64,000 bases of DNA from Lysobacter sp. (GCA_011526085.1 WYBC01000002.1:16001-80000); one strand, 5' to 3'. Counted from the stretch's first letter, positions 11,468 to 22,027 are shown. Translations and numbers: made by a program. Notes: a model not told the origin generated them from the sequence alone.

Positions 11468-12649
11468 TCAGCCGAGCACCAGGCTCAGGCCATAGGCGCT
11501 CAGCAGCGGATTGATGCGCTGGTAGTAGCTCACCGGATTGGCCACGCCGCAGTTCGAGTACGGCGGCGCCGAACCATAGAGCTGGCCGCCGGAGCTGACG
11601 CCCTGCGCCTGGTTGCCGGAGATCCAGGAGCCGCCGGAATCGCCCTGGGTGAGGCAGGCGTTGGACTGGCGCAGGCCGTACACCGGACCGTTCGAGTAGT
11701 TCACGGTGACGTTGGTCGCGGTGATGGTGCCGCAGCGCCAACCGGACGCGTAACCGGAACGGCAGACCGCGGTGCCGACGCCGTACTCGGTGCTGCCGCG
11801 CACGGCGACATTCGTGCCGTTGTAGCGGTTCACCGCGCCGACCAGCGTGTCGCTGCTGCGCACGGTCGCCCACGCGCGATCGTTGGTCGGGAAGCTGCTC
11901 GACTGCACGGAGCCGACGGTGACGCCGCCGATGCGCACCGTGGTGCCGGCCGCGCCGCAGTGGCCGGCGGTGGCGAAGCCCTTGGTGGCGCCGCGGGTGA
12001 CCGAGAAGCCGATCGAGCACGAACCGCCGCCCGACTGGTACTGGTTGCCGCCGACGACGCTGGCGGCCGGCATCGCCGTGCCGGCATCGATCTCGAAGCG
12101 CACGGCGCCGACATCGGCGGCGCTCACGGCGACGAAATCCGCCGCTTTCAGCATCGCGCCCGGCGAGACCTTCACCACCACGCTGTTGCTCGGCAGGTCG
12201 ATGTACCAGGACTGCACGCCCTGCAGTTTGCCGGCGTCGCGCGCGCGGGCGCGGACATCGTTGAGGCTGGCCAGGCTGTCTTCCAGCTGATGCAGCGAAT
12301 GGCGGAACTGGCGGATTTCGGCGCCGGAGACCCGGGCCGCCTTCGCGGCGGAGGTGGTGGCGACCACCGGACGGAATTCGCCGTCCGCGCCGCGCTCCAG
12401 CCAGGTGCCGGCGTAGTGCGCGCCGAGCGCGCGCTCGGCCTGCGCGGCCTTCGCGCGCGCCTGTTCCTGCGCGCGGAAATAGCCGGGCAGTTGTTCCGCG
12501 GAGATGCCGAGATCGCGCTCCATGGCGGCGGCGAGTCTGGCGTCGATGCGGGGGCCGCGCTCCGCGGCGCCGGTGGTGGCGGAGAAGGCGACGGTGGCGA
12601 GGGCGACGGCGATGAGGGGCCTGCGGCCCACGTATTTCGATGCGGACAT
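11468..12649 (-). CDS. Alpha-lytic-type S1E serine protease with long pro-region
   Basis: A 393-residue prepro-protease. It has a signal peptide (about 1-28), a pro-region of about 167 residues of the type that chaperones folding, and a mature domain from about residue 196 (SVVGGNQY). The mature part is 198 residues, the same size as alpha-lytic protease. The triad is His230 (ATAGHCG), Asp257 (TNDRAW) and Ser338 (TQGDSGGSW). Cysteines at 211, 231, 296, 306, 332 and 367 fit disulfides. I chose the ATG at 12649 because GGGAG lies 7 bases upstream and the signal peptide begins there. Expected to be secreted and to lyse microbial proteins or cell walls. Confidence 0.95.
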   Translation of the reverse strand: MSASKYVGRRPLIAVALATVAFSATTGAAERGPRIDARLAAAMERDLGISAEQLPGYFRAQEQARAKAAQAERALGAHYAGTWLERGADGEFRPVVATTSAAKAARVSGAEIRQFRHSLHQLEDSLASLNDVRARARDAGKLQGVQSWYIDLPSNSVVVKVSPGAMLKAADFVAVSAADVGAVRFEIDAGTAMPAASVVGGNQYQSGGGSCSIGFSVTRGATKGFATAGHCGAAGTTVRIGGVTVGSVQSSSFPTNDRAWATVRSSDTLVGAVNRYNGTNVAVRGSTEYGVGTAVCRSGYASGWRCGTITATNVTVNYSNGPVYGLRQSNACLTQGDSGGSWISGNQAQGVSSGGQLYGSAPPYSNCGVANPVSYYQRINPLLSAYGLSLVLG

Positions 12650-13134
12650 TGAATCACTCCCGATGCAATGAAATGGATGAATGGAACGTTCGCTTTCCTG
12701 AGCTTGTTCCCTGGATTTTTCGATCGAACACGCGCCCGGCGGTCGTACGCCAGCGGGGGAGCCGGGCGTCGGCATCATGGGTATATCGTATACGTCGATA
12801 TCTTGAACGCCGTCTAGGAATCCGAATCCAGCGCGCAGCGCGGATATGACGATGCGGAATATCGGCAACGCCTGCGGAATAAGGCTTTTGCGCTGCATCA
12901 AGTGGGCGGCGTACGGTATCGGGGGGCATGTCTACGCGATCGGAAGCGTCGATCGAAACGTATACGCCGATGGACATCGACGCGGAATGCAGATGCCGCT
13001 GCCGATGCCGGCCCGGGCGGCACGGTCGATCCACCGCGATGCGGCGTATCATCGCGCTGCGACGGACGGGCGCTCCGCGGAAGCGGAGGCGCCACGCCGA
13101 TGACGCACCGGAGAAACGGCACCGGAGAGACAAG
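12650..13134. other. Divergent promoter region between two secreted peptidases
   Basis: 485 bases between the minus-strand alpha-lytic-type gene and the plus-strand aminopeptidase, with no credible gene. Two copies of the palindrome CGTATACG (12787-12794 and 12959-12966) sit in relatively AT-rich patches. They could be -10-like elements or a shared operator. Confidence 0.45.
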
Positions 13135-14505
13135 ATGATCATGCGCAGATTCGCTTCCATTTTCGCCGTCGGCGTCCTCGCGTTCGCGATGCCCTGCGGC
13201 GCGCAGGGCCTGCGCCAGCAGGCGAATCGCGACGCCGCCGACGCGCACGCGCGACGCCATGCCGAAAGCGACCTGACCTCGCTGCGCCTGGAGCGCGACC
13301 CGACCGCTGCGGTGCACCTGGTCATGTCGCGCCGCACCTACGAACAGATGCCCGACCTGGTGCGCGGCGGCATCGCCAAGCGCGACAGCACCGGCGCTGC
13401 GCTGATGCTGGTCGAGACCCGGGCGCAACAGCTCAGCCGTATCTCCGAACGCATCCACCAGCGCGAGCGGCGCTGCGGCGGTTATTTCGCGTTCGCCAGC
13501 CGCGCCGATGCCGAAGCCTTCATTCGTGCGGATCTTTCGCAACAGGCCAAGAACAGCCCGGCGGCGAAGATCCGCTACACCATCGACAACGCGATCACGG
13601 TCGCGCCGTGGCTCGACCAGGTGCAGCACGCCAACATCCACGCCACCATCACCCACCTGTCGAACTACCAGAACCGCTATTACGCCAGCAGTTACGGCCG
13701 GCAGTCGGCGGAGTGGATCCAGAACACGTGGATGGCGCTCGCCGCGGGTCGCAGCGACGTGACCTCCGAGTTGTTCGCCTGCGCCACCTGTTCCACCCAG
13801 CCCTCGGTGATCCTGACCATCCGCGGCCGCGAGATCCCGAACGAAGTCGTGGTGCTGGGCGGACATCTGGATTCGATCAACATCAGCGGCGGTGGCGTGA
13901 GCCAGCGCGCGCCCGGCGCGGACGACGACGCCTCGGGCATCGCCACGCTCACCGAGATCCTGCGCATCGCCATGGCCAGCGGCTGGAAGCCGCGGCGCAC
14001 GGTGAAATTCATGGGCTATGCCGCCGAAGAAGTGGGACTGCGCGGCTCCAACGCGATCGCGCAGGCGCACCGCGCCGCGAGCGCGAACGTGGTCGCGGTG
14101 CTGCAGTTCGACATGACCAACTACCGGGCGTCGAGCAGCGTCGACATGCGCCTGGTCACGGATTATTCGAACCTGCCGCTGCAGACGTTCCTCAACACGC
14201 TGTTCGATACCTATCTCGCGCCGCGCGGCCTGACCCGCGGTCTCGATACCTGCGGATACGCCTGTTCCGATCACGCCTCTTGGACGGCCGCGGGTTATCC
14301 GGCGGGCTTCTTCTTCGAGGGCGGCGGCGCCGATGGCCGTGCGTTCCCGCTCATCCACAGCACCAGCGACACGCTCGCGAACATGGGCAATTCGGCGCAG
14401 AACAGCGGCAGGTTCGCGATGCTCGGGCTCGCGTTCTTGGGCGAAACCGCCAAGACCTCGGGCCTGAACACGTTTCCGGCGAGCGCCGTGGCGAGCGGTT
14501 GGTAG
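13135..14505 (+). CDS. Secreted M28 zinc aminopeptidase without C-terminal modules
   Basis: A 456-residue paralogue of the enzyme at 3995. Signal peptide about 1-23; pro-region to about 145; M28 domain to about 440. Zinc and catalytic residues are conserved: His244 (GGHLDS), Asp263 (GADDDASG), Glu298/Glu299 (AAEEVGLRGS), Asp326 (DMTNY) and His380 (CSDHASW). It ends shortly after the catalytic domain and has neither PKD nor P domain, so it looks like a tailless version. GGAGAGA at 13124-13130 precedes the ATG at 13135; the ATG at 13141 is an alternative. Its stop codon lies inside the inverted repeat at 14501. Confidence 0.93.
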   Translation: MIMRRFASIFAVGVLAFAMPCGAQGLRQQANRDAADAHARRHAESDLTSLRLERDPTAAVHLVMSRRTYEQMPDLVRGGIAKRDSTGAALMLVETRAQQLSRISERIHQRERRCGGYFAFASRADAEAFIRADLSQQAKNSPAAKIRYTIDNAITVAPWLDQVQHANIHATITHLSNYQNRYYASSYGRQSAEWIQNTWMALAAGRSDVTSELFACATCSTQPSVILTIRGREIPNEVVVLGGHLDSINISGGGVSQRAPGADDDASGIATLTEILRIAMASGWKPRRTVKFMGYAAEEVGLRGSNAIAQAHRAASANVVAVLQFDMTNYRASSSVDMRLVTDYSNLPLQTFLNTLFDTYLAPRGLTRGLDTCGYACSDHASWTAAGYPAGFFFEGGGADGRAFPLIHSTSDTLANMGNSAQNSGRFAMLGLAFLGETAKTSGLNTFPASAVASGW

Positions 14506-14564
14506 AGCGGCCTTCAGGCCGCTGCTTCTTTCGCTAAGAGCAGCGGCCTGAAGGCCGCTCTACC
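14501..14564. repeat. REP-like inverted repeat, also a possible terminator
   Basis: Two 26-bp arms (14501-14526 and 14539-14564) are perfect reverse complements around a 12-bp spacer. The core is AGCGGCCTGAAGGCCGCT. The left arm contains the stop codon of the upstream aminopeptidase. A single arm of the same sequence occurs at 46398-46423. Confidence 0.85.
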
Positions 14565-14595
14565 GGCGTGATCGTGCGCCGGATGCCGCGAACGC

Positions 14596-15084
14596 TCAGC
14601 CCGCCGCTTCGAAGCGGTTGGCGGCGACGTTCTTGCGCACTTTCAGCGGGTCCCAGATGCGGCCGTTCATCGCGATGTAGACGCCGGGCGGCAGCGACTG
14701 CACCGCGCCGACCGCGGTGCCGATGTTGAATTCCGCGTCGGAGCCGCGGAAGCGCGCCGGATTCAGCGCGCCGGTGAGGACGATGGTCTTGTCGGCGATG
14801 CTGCTCAACACTTTCGCGGTGTCGACCATGGTGTCGGTGCCGTGGGTGACCAGCACATGGCGCGTGGGCTGCGCCGCGATCGCGGCGCGCAGCAGCTCGC
14901 GATCCTCGGCGGTGATGTGCAGCGAATCCTTGCGGATGATCGGGATCACGTTGAAGCGGAAGGCGACGCCGAGCTCTTCGAGGATGCGGCCGATCTGCGG
15001 CTCGCCGACCTGATAGTCCGACTTGTCGTCGAAATAGATCTTGTCGATGGTGCCGCCGGTGGTGACGATGAGCAGCTGTTCCAT
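14596..15084 (-). CDS. Small asparaginase-domain protein
   Basis: A 162-residue protein matching only the N-terminal domain of L-asparaginases. The first threonine loop is TTGGTIDK (about residues 8-15) and the second motif is VTHGTDTMVDTA (about 79-90). Full-length enzymes of about 320 residues have a second domain that completes the active site, and it is absent here with no frameshift remnant. I chose the ATG at 15084 because the match begins at MEQLLIVTTGG. Whether it hydrolyses asparagine or another amide is not known; similar short proteins occur in other proteobacteria. It stands alone, upstream of the MITE-like element. Confidence 0.85.
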   Translation of the reverse strand: MEQLLIVTTGGTIDKIYFDDKSDYQVGEPQIGRILEELGVAFRFNVIPIIRKDSLHITAEDRELLRAAIAAQPTRHVLVTHGTDTMVDTAKVLSSIADKTIVLTGALNPARFRGSDAEFNIGTAVGAVQSLPPGVYIAMNGRIWDPLKVRKNVAANRFEAAG

Positions 15085-15123
15085 GGGGCGCCGTGCAGGT
15101 CGGTTCGTGAGCGCGGAAGTATA

Positions 15124-15388
15124 GAGCGTGTCATGCACTTTTGAGGGGTCGCGAAGGTCGTCTGCGGGCCTGAGCCAAGGCGCGCGCCGCGGCCAAGGCT
15201 GGTGGCCTTGGCAAGGTGCGCAACGCCGGATCGGGCCCGCAGACGGCCTTCCCTCCGGGTTGCGCCCCTGTGGCGCCGATCCTGCGGCCCGCGGCTTGCC
15301 TTGGCCATCAGCCAAGACTGCGCCACGGAACCTTGTCTCGACGCCACAGGCTGCGCAACGCGACCCAACAAAAGTGCATGACACGCTC
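15124..15388. mobile_element. 265-bp MITE-like element with terminal inverted repeats and TA flanks
   Basis: The left terminus (15124-15152) and right terminus (15360-15388) are 29-bp inverted repeats matching at 27 positions, beginning GAGCGTGTCATGCACTTTTG. TA lies directly outside each end (15122-15123 and 15389-15390), as expected for an IS630/Tc1-type target duplication. The interior is GC-rich with further nested inverted repeats and holds no credible gene. The rest of the 341-bp gap holds nothing I recognise. Confidence 0.75.
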
Positions 15389-15425
15389 TAGACCCGCCCC
15401 CGGTGGCGGTCACCGTACGCGGCGG

Positions 15426-15773
15426 TCAGCGTCGTTTCGCGAAGCGTCCGCGCAGTCCCGAAGCGTTCGCGGCGAACACCACCACGAGGGCCAGCACGAC
15501 TTCGATCAGCGCGAAGGCGCGGGTCTCCGGATGCGTCCAGGCGGACATCACCCCGTGCGAGAACCAGGCCAGCGCGAACACGCCGGCCCAGAACGACGCC
15601 GTGCGCCGGCGCGCCAGCGCACCCAGCGCCAACAGCAGCGGCGGCAGCGCGAACACCACCAGCGCCGCGATGCGGTGCCTGTCGCCGTGGAACCAGACGG
15701 CATACAGCGCGACCAGGCCGAGGAGGGCCCCGATCAGGGCAATGCGATCATGGCGGCGGGTGTTGTCGGTCAT
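15426..15773 (-). CDS. DUF2069 family inner-membrane protein
   Basis: A 115-residue protein with about four hydrophobic segments (around residues 10-27, 35-53, 60-76 and 83-101) and a basic C-terminus ending RFAKRR. Size, topology and position directly downstream of wrbA fit the DUF2069 family, which has no known function. It starts 10 bases after the wrbA stop, so the two form an operon. Confidence 0.8.
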   Translation of the reverse strand: MTDNTRRHDRIALIGALLGLVALYAVWFHGDRHRIAALVVFALPPLLLALGALARRRTASFWAGVFALAWFSHGVMSAWTHPETRAFALIEVVLALVVVFAANASGLRGRFAKRR

Positions 15774-15783
15774 GACGGTCGCC

Positions 15784-17746
<1,963 letters not shown>

Positions 17747-17750
<4 letters not shown>

Positions 17751-18331
17751 TTCCGAAGTACTGCGTTCTGCCGGTGCTGCTCGCGCTGGCCGCCTGTCAA
17801 CCCGCGTCGACCGATGCCGCGTCCGCCGACGCGAAGCAGGTCGATCCGAAGCAGCCAGTCGACGCGAAACCTGCCGACGCGACGCCCGCGGCCGAGGGCA
17901 CCGGGACGCCGGCGTTGAAGATCGCCACGCTCGACGGTGCGCAGTACGACCTCGCCTCGAAGCGCGGCGGCTGGGTGGTGGTGAATTTCTGGGCGACCTG
18001 GTGCGCGCCGTGCATCAAGGAAATGCCCGAGCTGGATGCGTTCGACGCCGAGCGCGCGGACGTCGAGGTCATCGGCCTGGCCTACGAGGAAATCGCGGTC
18101 GAGGAGATGCGCGCGTTCCTGAAGCAGCGTCCGGTGCGTTATCCGATCGCGCTGGTCGACACCTACGACCCTCCGGCGGATTTCCCCACGCCGCGGGGTC
18201 TGCCGATGACCTACGTGATCGCGCCCGACGGCCGGATCGCGAAATCGTTCATGGGCCCGGTGACCGGTGCCGAACTGGCCGCGGTCATCGATGCGCCGAC
18301 CGGCGCGCCCGTGGCCAAACCGGAAGGCTGA
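17747..18331 (+). CDS. TlpA-family thioredoxin-like lipoprotein
   Basis: A 194-residue exported thiol-disulfide protein. A lipobox (LAAC, Cys17) predicts lipid anchoring. A low-complexity Ala/Asp/Pro/Lys linker (about 20-52) leads to a thioredoxin fold with active site WCAPC (Cys86, Cys89) and the cis-Pro loop GLPMTYVIAPDG. It probably keeps periplasmic cysteines reduced. Translationally coupled to yihY and followed 6 bases later by the acylphosphatase. Confidence 0.92.
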
Positions 18332-18337
18332 TCCGCG

Positions 18338-18616
18338 ATGCCCGCCGCGCGCTTCTTCGTTTCCGGGTGCGTGCAGGGCGTGGCCTTCCGCGTCCACACC
18401 CGCGCGCAGGCGCTGGCGCTGGGTCTGCGCGGTCACGCGCGCAATCTCGATGACGGTCGCGTCGAAGTCCTGGCCATCGGCGACGAGGATGCGATCGAAC
18501 GGCTTGCCGACTGGCTGCAGCACGGCCCGCCGCTGGCGCGGGTGGACGGCGTGGTCCGCGATGCGCCCGACGCGCCCGACATGCCCATGTCATCGCAGGG
18601 ATTTTCGGTCGGCTGA
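18338..18616 (+). CDS. acyP: Acylphosphatase
   Basis: A 92-residue cytosolic enzyme that hydrolyses acyl phosphates. The signature GCVQGVAFR supplies the phosphate-binding loop and catalytic Arg18; the catalytic Asn is in ARNLDDGRVEV. Length is normal for the family. Third gene of the yihY-tlpA-acyP run. Confidence 0.93.
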   Translation: MPAARFFVSGCVQGVAFRVHTRAQALALGLRGHARNLDDGRVEVLAIGDEDAIERLADWLQHGPPLARVDGVVRDAPDAPDMPMSSQGFSVG

Positions 18617-18687
18617 GGCGGCCCGGTCCGGTCGCTATCAGGATATGACCTCCGGGCATTAGACCCGTTCCCGGGGCTGTGGCATCA

Positions 18688-18710
18688 ATTCCTACGGTTT
18701 CGATAGGAAT
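18688..18710. promoter_or_regulatory. Perfect inverted repeat just before the Rrf2 regulator, likely operator
   Basis: ATTCCTA-N9-TAGGAAT, a perfect 7-bp inverted repeat ending 11 bases before the ATG at 18722. Rrf2-family regulators bind dyads of this size and often repress themselves. It is AT-rich against the GC-rich surroundings. Binding is inferred. Confidence 0.6.
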
Positions 18711-18721
18711 AACGCCGCGAC

Positions 18722-19183
18722 ATGCTCTCGATGAAGGCCAAGTACGCACTGCGGGCGATGAGCGAGCTGGCGCGCGCCGGCGAGGCGCGCGTGCAGGCGC
18801 ACGAACTGGCGCAGCGCTGCCGCGCGCCGGGCAAGTTCCTCGAGACCATCCTGGTCGACCTGCGCATCGCCGGTTTCGTCGACAGCCGCCGCGGCCAGCA
18901 CGGCGGCCATGCGCTGGCGCGATCGCCGGAGCAGATCATGATCGGCGATCTCATCCGCGTCATCGACGGACCGCTTGCGCCGGTGCGCTGCGCCAGCGTC
19001 ACCGCCTACGAACCCTGCCGCGACTGCCCCGATCCCGACGCCTGCGCCCTGCGCGCGCTGATGCGCGAATCGCGCGATGCGCTGTCGCGCGTGCTCGACC
19101 GGCGCAGCCTGCACGATTTCGCCAACGCCGAAGTCGAGGCTTCGGCGGTCGCGGCCATGTCCCCCGTGGCCGCCCATCCCTGA
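18722..19183 (+). CDS. Rrf2-family transcriptional regulator with cysteine cluster
   Basis: A 153-residue regulator. The N-terminal winged helix (MKAKYALRAMSELA, GKFLETILVDLRIAGFV, HGGHALARSP) is typical of Rrf2/IscR/CymR proteins. Four cysteines at 90, 99, 102 and 108 lie where IscR and NsrR bind an Fe-S cluster, though their spacing (8, 2 and 5 residues between) differs from IscR's. It heads the sulfate-uptake gene run, so it probably senses cysteine, sulfur or Fe-S status and controls it. A perfect dyad lies just upstream. Confidence 0.88.
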   Translation: MLSMKAKYALRAMSELARAGEARVQAHELAQRCRAPGKFLETILVDLRIAGFVDSRRGQHGGHALARSPEQIMIGDLIRVIDGPLAPVRCASVTAYEPCRDCPDPDACALRALMRESRDALSRVLDRRSLHDFANAEVEASAVAAMSPVAAHP

Positions 19184-19193
19184 GGAAGCAGTC

Positions 19194-19430
19194 ATGAACG
19201 AACGACGGACCACCGACGACGTTTCCGATTCCGATGCGCCCCGCGAGCGCGACGGCGACGCCCGCAATGTCGCCGGCATTCCGCCGGTCGGCGCGCGTCT
19301 CAACGATCACGAGCGCGCGGTGATCGCCGCGCTGCGCGACATCGCGTTCGGCGAGGTCGAAGTCGTGGTCCACAACGCGAAGATCGTGCAGATCACCCGC
19401 AGCCAGAAATTCCGATTCGCCGACCGTTGA
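19194..19430 (+). CDS. YezD-like (DUF2292) small protein
   Basis: A 78-residue protein. The C-terminal ~40 residues (ALRDIAFGEVEVVVHNAKIVQITRS) match the DUF2292/YezD family, a small domain often encoded beside sulfate-assimilation genes. The N-terminal ~38 residues are charged and probably disordered. It starts 11 bases after the Rrf2 stop, with GAGGAAG before the ATG at 19194. Function is unknown. Confidence 0.8.
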   Translation: MNERRTTDDVSDSDAPRERDGDARNVAGIPPVGARLNDHERAVIAALRDIAFGEVEVVVHNAKIVQITRSQKFRFADR

Positions 19431-19519
19431 ACGGTCGGTTCCGGCCATCCCATCCCATCCCATCCCAGCCCAGCGCAGACCGGACCGCCGGACGCGCGTC
19501 AATCCTCACGGAGTCGACG

Positions 19520-20980
19520 ATGTCCAATCATGCCAGGCGCGCTGCGACGCGCCACCGATCCCAGGCAGCGGTTCCCTTCGCCATTGCGCTTTCGCTTGCG
19601 CTGCCTTCCGCCCATGCGCAGGATCCCGATCCGGCCACGCGCGCGCTGATCGAACGTCTCGAAGCGGTCGAACGCCGGCTCGGCGTCGCCGCCGACGGCG
19701 AATCCGCGGCATCCGCCGCCGATCTCGATCAGCGTCTGCGCGTGATCGAACGCAAACTCGAACTGCAGGCCGAAGAACTCGCCGCGAAGGCGGCGAAGGA
19801 TCCGGTGATCTCGCTCACGCCCGCGAAGGGCCTGTCGGTGAAATCGCCGGACGGCCTCGAACTCAAGGTCCGCGGCCTGGTCCAGGCCGACGGACGATTC
19901 TTCATCGGCGACGACGCCAATCCGCAGAACGACACGTTCCTGTTCCGCCGCATCCGGCCCACGCTGGAAGGCACCTGGGGGTCGCTGGTCGGCTTCCGGC
20001 TCACCCCGGAATTCGCCGGCGACAGCGCCACCATCGTCGACGCCTACGTCGACCTGAAATTCGATCCGCGCGCCACCGTGCGCATCGGCAAGGTCAAGGG
20101 CCCCGTGGGTCTGGAACGCCTGCAGTCCGGCGGTTCGATCGCGTTCGTCGAGCGCGGCTTCCCGACCGAACTGGCGCCCAACCGCGATCTCGGCGTGCAA
20201 CTGCAGGGCGAACTGTTCGACACCCGTCTGAGCTACGTGGTGGGCGCCTACAACGGCGCGCCCGACGGTCGCGATGCCGCCACCACCAATCCCGACAACG
20301 AGTTCGAGTACGCGGGCCGGGTGTTCTGGGAACCGTTCAAGAATGCGGCGAACGGCTGGTCCGGCCTCGGCGTCGGCGTCGCTGCCAGCGTCGGCGACAC
20401 CTTCGGCACCGGCAACAACTTCCTGCCGCGCTATCGCACCCCCGGGCAGGCGCAGTTCTTCGCCTACAACGCGAACGTCGCCGCCGACGGTCTGCATCGT
20501 CGCTTCTCGCCGCAGGGCTATTTCTATCGCGGCCGCTTCGGCCTGCTCGGCGAATACATCACCTCCGAGCAGGAAGTGCGCGTGACCAGCGGCGCGAACG
20601 CCGGTCGCCGCGACCATCTCGTCAACGAGGCCTACCAGCTCACCGGCAGCGTCGTGCTCACCGGCGAGGACGCGAGCTATCGCGGCGTCGCCAGGCCGAA
20701 CAAGCCTTTCACGTCCGATGCGACTGGCTGGGGCGCGTTCGAGCTGGTCGGCCGCTTCGGCGAACTGAAGGTCGACGACGAGGCCTTCCCGCTGTTCGCG
20801 AACGCCGCCTCGTCCGCACGTTCCGCGAAGGCGTGGACGCTCGGCCTCAACTGGTACCTCAACAGCAATCTCAAGCTGGTCGCGAATTACACGCAGACCA
20901 CCTTCGAGGGCGGGGCCGCGGCCGGCGCCGACCGCGAAGACGAGAAATCCTTCTTCACCCGCGCGCAATTGTCCTTCTGA
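19520..20980 (+). CDS. OprO/OprP-type outer-membrane porin, likely for sulfate
   Basis: A 486-residue outer-membrane protein. Signal peptide to about residue 33 (SAHAQ), then a coiled-coil stretch (about 40-95, ALIERLEAVERRLG and LDQRLRVIERKLE), then a beta-barrel of the phosphate-selective porin type ending in the outer-membrane signal FFTRAQLSF. Family members are usually named for phosphate, but this one sits inside a sulfate ABC operon, so sulfate or thiosulfate is the better guess. ATG at 19520 is preceded by ACGGAG. The leader carries four CATCC repeats (about 19446-19465). Confidence 0.88.
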   Translation: MSNHARRAATRHRSQAAVPFAIALSLALPSAHAQDPDPATRALIERLEAVERRLGVAADGESAASAADLDQRLRVIERKLELQAEELAAKAAKDPVISLTPAKGLSVKSPDGLELKVRGLVQADGRFFIGDDANPQNDTFLFRRIRPTLEGTWGSLVGFRLTPEFAGDSATIVDAYVDLKFDPRATVRIGKVKGPVGLERLQSGGSIAFVERGFPTELAPNRDLGVQLQGELFDTRLSYVVGAYNGAPDGRDAATTNPDNEFEYAGRVFWEPFKNAANGWSGLGVGVAASVGDTFGTGNNFLPRYRTPGQAQFFAYNANVAADGLHRRFSPQGYFYRGRFGLLGEYITSEQEVRVTSGANAGRRDHLVNEAYQLTGSVVLTGEDASYRGVARPNKPFTSDATGWGAFELVGRFGELKVDDEAFPLFANAASSARSAKAWTLGLNWYLNSNLKLVANYTQTTFEGGAAAGADREDEKSFFTRAQLSF

Positions 20981-20995
20981 CCCGGAGCGAATGCC

Positions 20996-22027
20996 ATGAA
21001 ACGCCTCCTCAAACCCCTGCTCATCGGCCTGCTCATCGCCCCGATCGTCGCCGGCGTCGCCCACGTGCGCCCGGTGCAGGCCGCCGACGGCGAACTGCTC
21101 AACGTCTCCTACGATCCCACCCGCGAGTTCTACGCCGAGGTCAACGAACGCTTCGCCGCGCAGTGGAAGCAGCAGACCGGCGAAACCCTGAAGATCCGCG
21201 CGTCGCACGGCGGCTCCGGCAAGCAGGCGCGCTCGGTGATCGACGGTCTCGAAGCCGACGTCGTGACCCTCGCGGTCGCGGTCGACATCGACGCCATCGT
21301 GCAGAACGGCAAGCTGCTGCCCGCCAACTGGCAGTCGCGGCTGCCGCACAACAGTTCGCCCTACACCTCGACGATCGTGTTCCTCGTGCGCAAGGGCAAC
21401 CCGAAGAAGATCGCCGACTGGGGCGACCTGGCGAAGCCGGGCGTCGCGGTGATCACGCCGAACCCGAAGACCTCCGGCGGCGCGCGCTGGAACTATCTCG
21501 CGGCCTGGGCGTGGGCGTCGAAGGAATACCGCGACGGCGACAAGGTCGTGGGCTTCCTCACCCGGTTGTTCAAGAACGTTCCGGTACTGGACACCGGCGC
21601 GCGCGGATCGACCACCACCTTCGTCGAGCGCGGCATCGGCGACGTGCTGATCGCGTGGGAGAACGAGGCGCTGCTCACCCTCAACCAGGCCGACACCCGC
21701 GGCAAGTTCGAGATCGTGGTGCCGAGCCTGAGCATCAAGGCCGAGCCGCCGGTGGCCTGGGTGGACAAGAACGTGGCCAGGCACGGTACCCGCAAGCAGG
21801 CCGAGGCGTATCTGCGCTTCCTCTATTCGCCTGAAGGGCAGCAACTGGCGGCGAAGCACTTCTATCGCCCGGCCGAGCCCGACAAGGTGCCGGCCGCCGC
21901 ACTCGCGCGGTTCCCGAAGGTGCCGCTGGTCACCGTCGACGCCGCGTTCGGCGGCTGGAAGAAAGCGCAGGCGGATCATTTCGCCGATGGCGCCTTCTTC
22001 GACAGCATCTACAAGGCCTCGCGATGA
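20996..22027 (+). CDS. sbp: Periplasmic sulfate-binding protein
   Basis: A 343-residue substrate-binding protein with signal peptide (about 1-29, ending VQAA). The family block [16 protein letters not shown] (about 69-84) and the downstream motif [20 protein letters not shown] are typical of Sbp/CysP. It binds sulfate and hands it to CysT/CysW. It starts 15 bases after the porin stop and its end overlaps cysT (ATGA). Confidence 0.95.
   Translation: MKRLLKPLLIGLLIAPIVAGVAHVRPVQAADGELLNVSYDPTREFYAEVNERFAAQWKQQTGETLKIRASHGGSGKQARSVIDGLEADVVTLAVAVDIDAIVQNGKLLPANWQSRLPHNSSPYTSTIVFLVRKGNPKKIADWGDLAKPGVAVITPNPKTSGGARWNYLAAWAWASKEYRDGDKVVGFLTRLFKNVPVLDTGARGSTTTFVERGIGDVLIAWENEALLTLNQADTRGKFEIVVPSLSIKAEPPVAWVDKNVARHGTRKQAEAYLRFLYSPEGQQLAAKHFYRPAEPDKVPAAALARFPKVPLVTVDAAFGGWKKAQADHFADGAFFDSIYKASR

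Noticed and set aside
15124..15388. Open frames crossing the MITE-like element as genes
   Set aside because: They are built from the inverted repeats, lack start signals and resemble no protein; there is no transposase inside.
19445..19470. CATCC tandem repeats before the porin start as a phase-variation tract
   Set aside because: Only four units, lying outside the coding frame and before the ribosome-binding site. Spacer effects on transcription are possible but unsupported.
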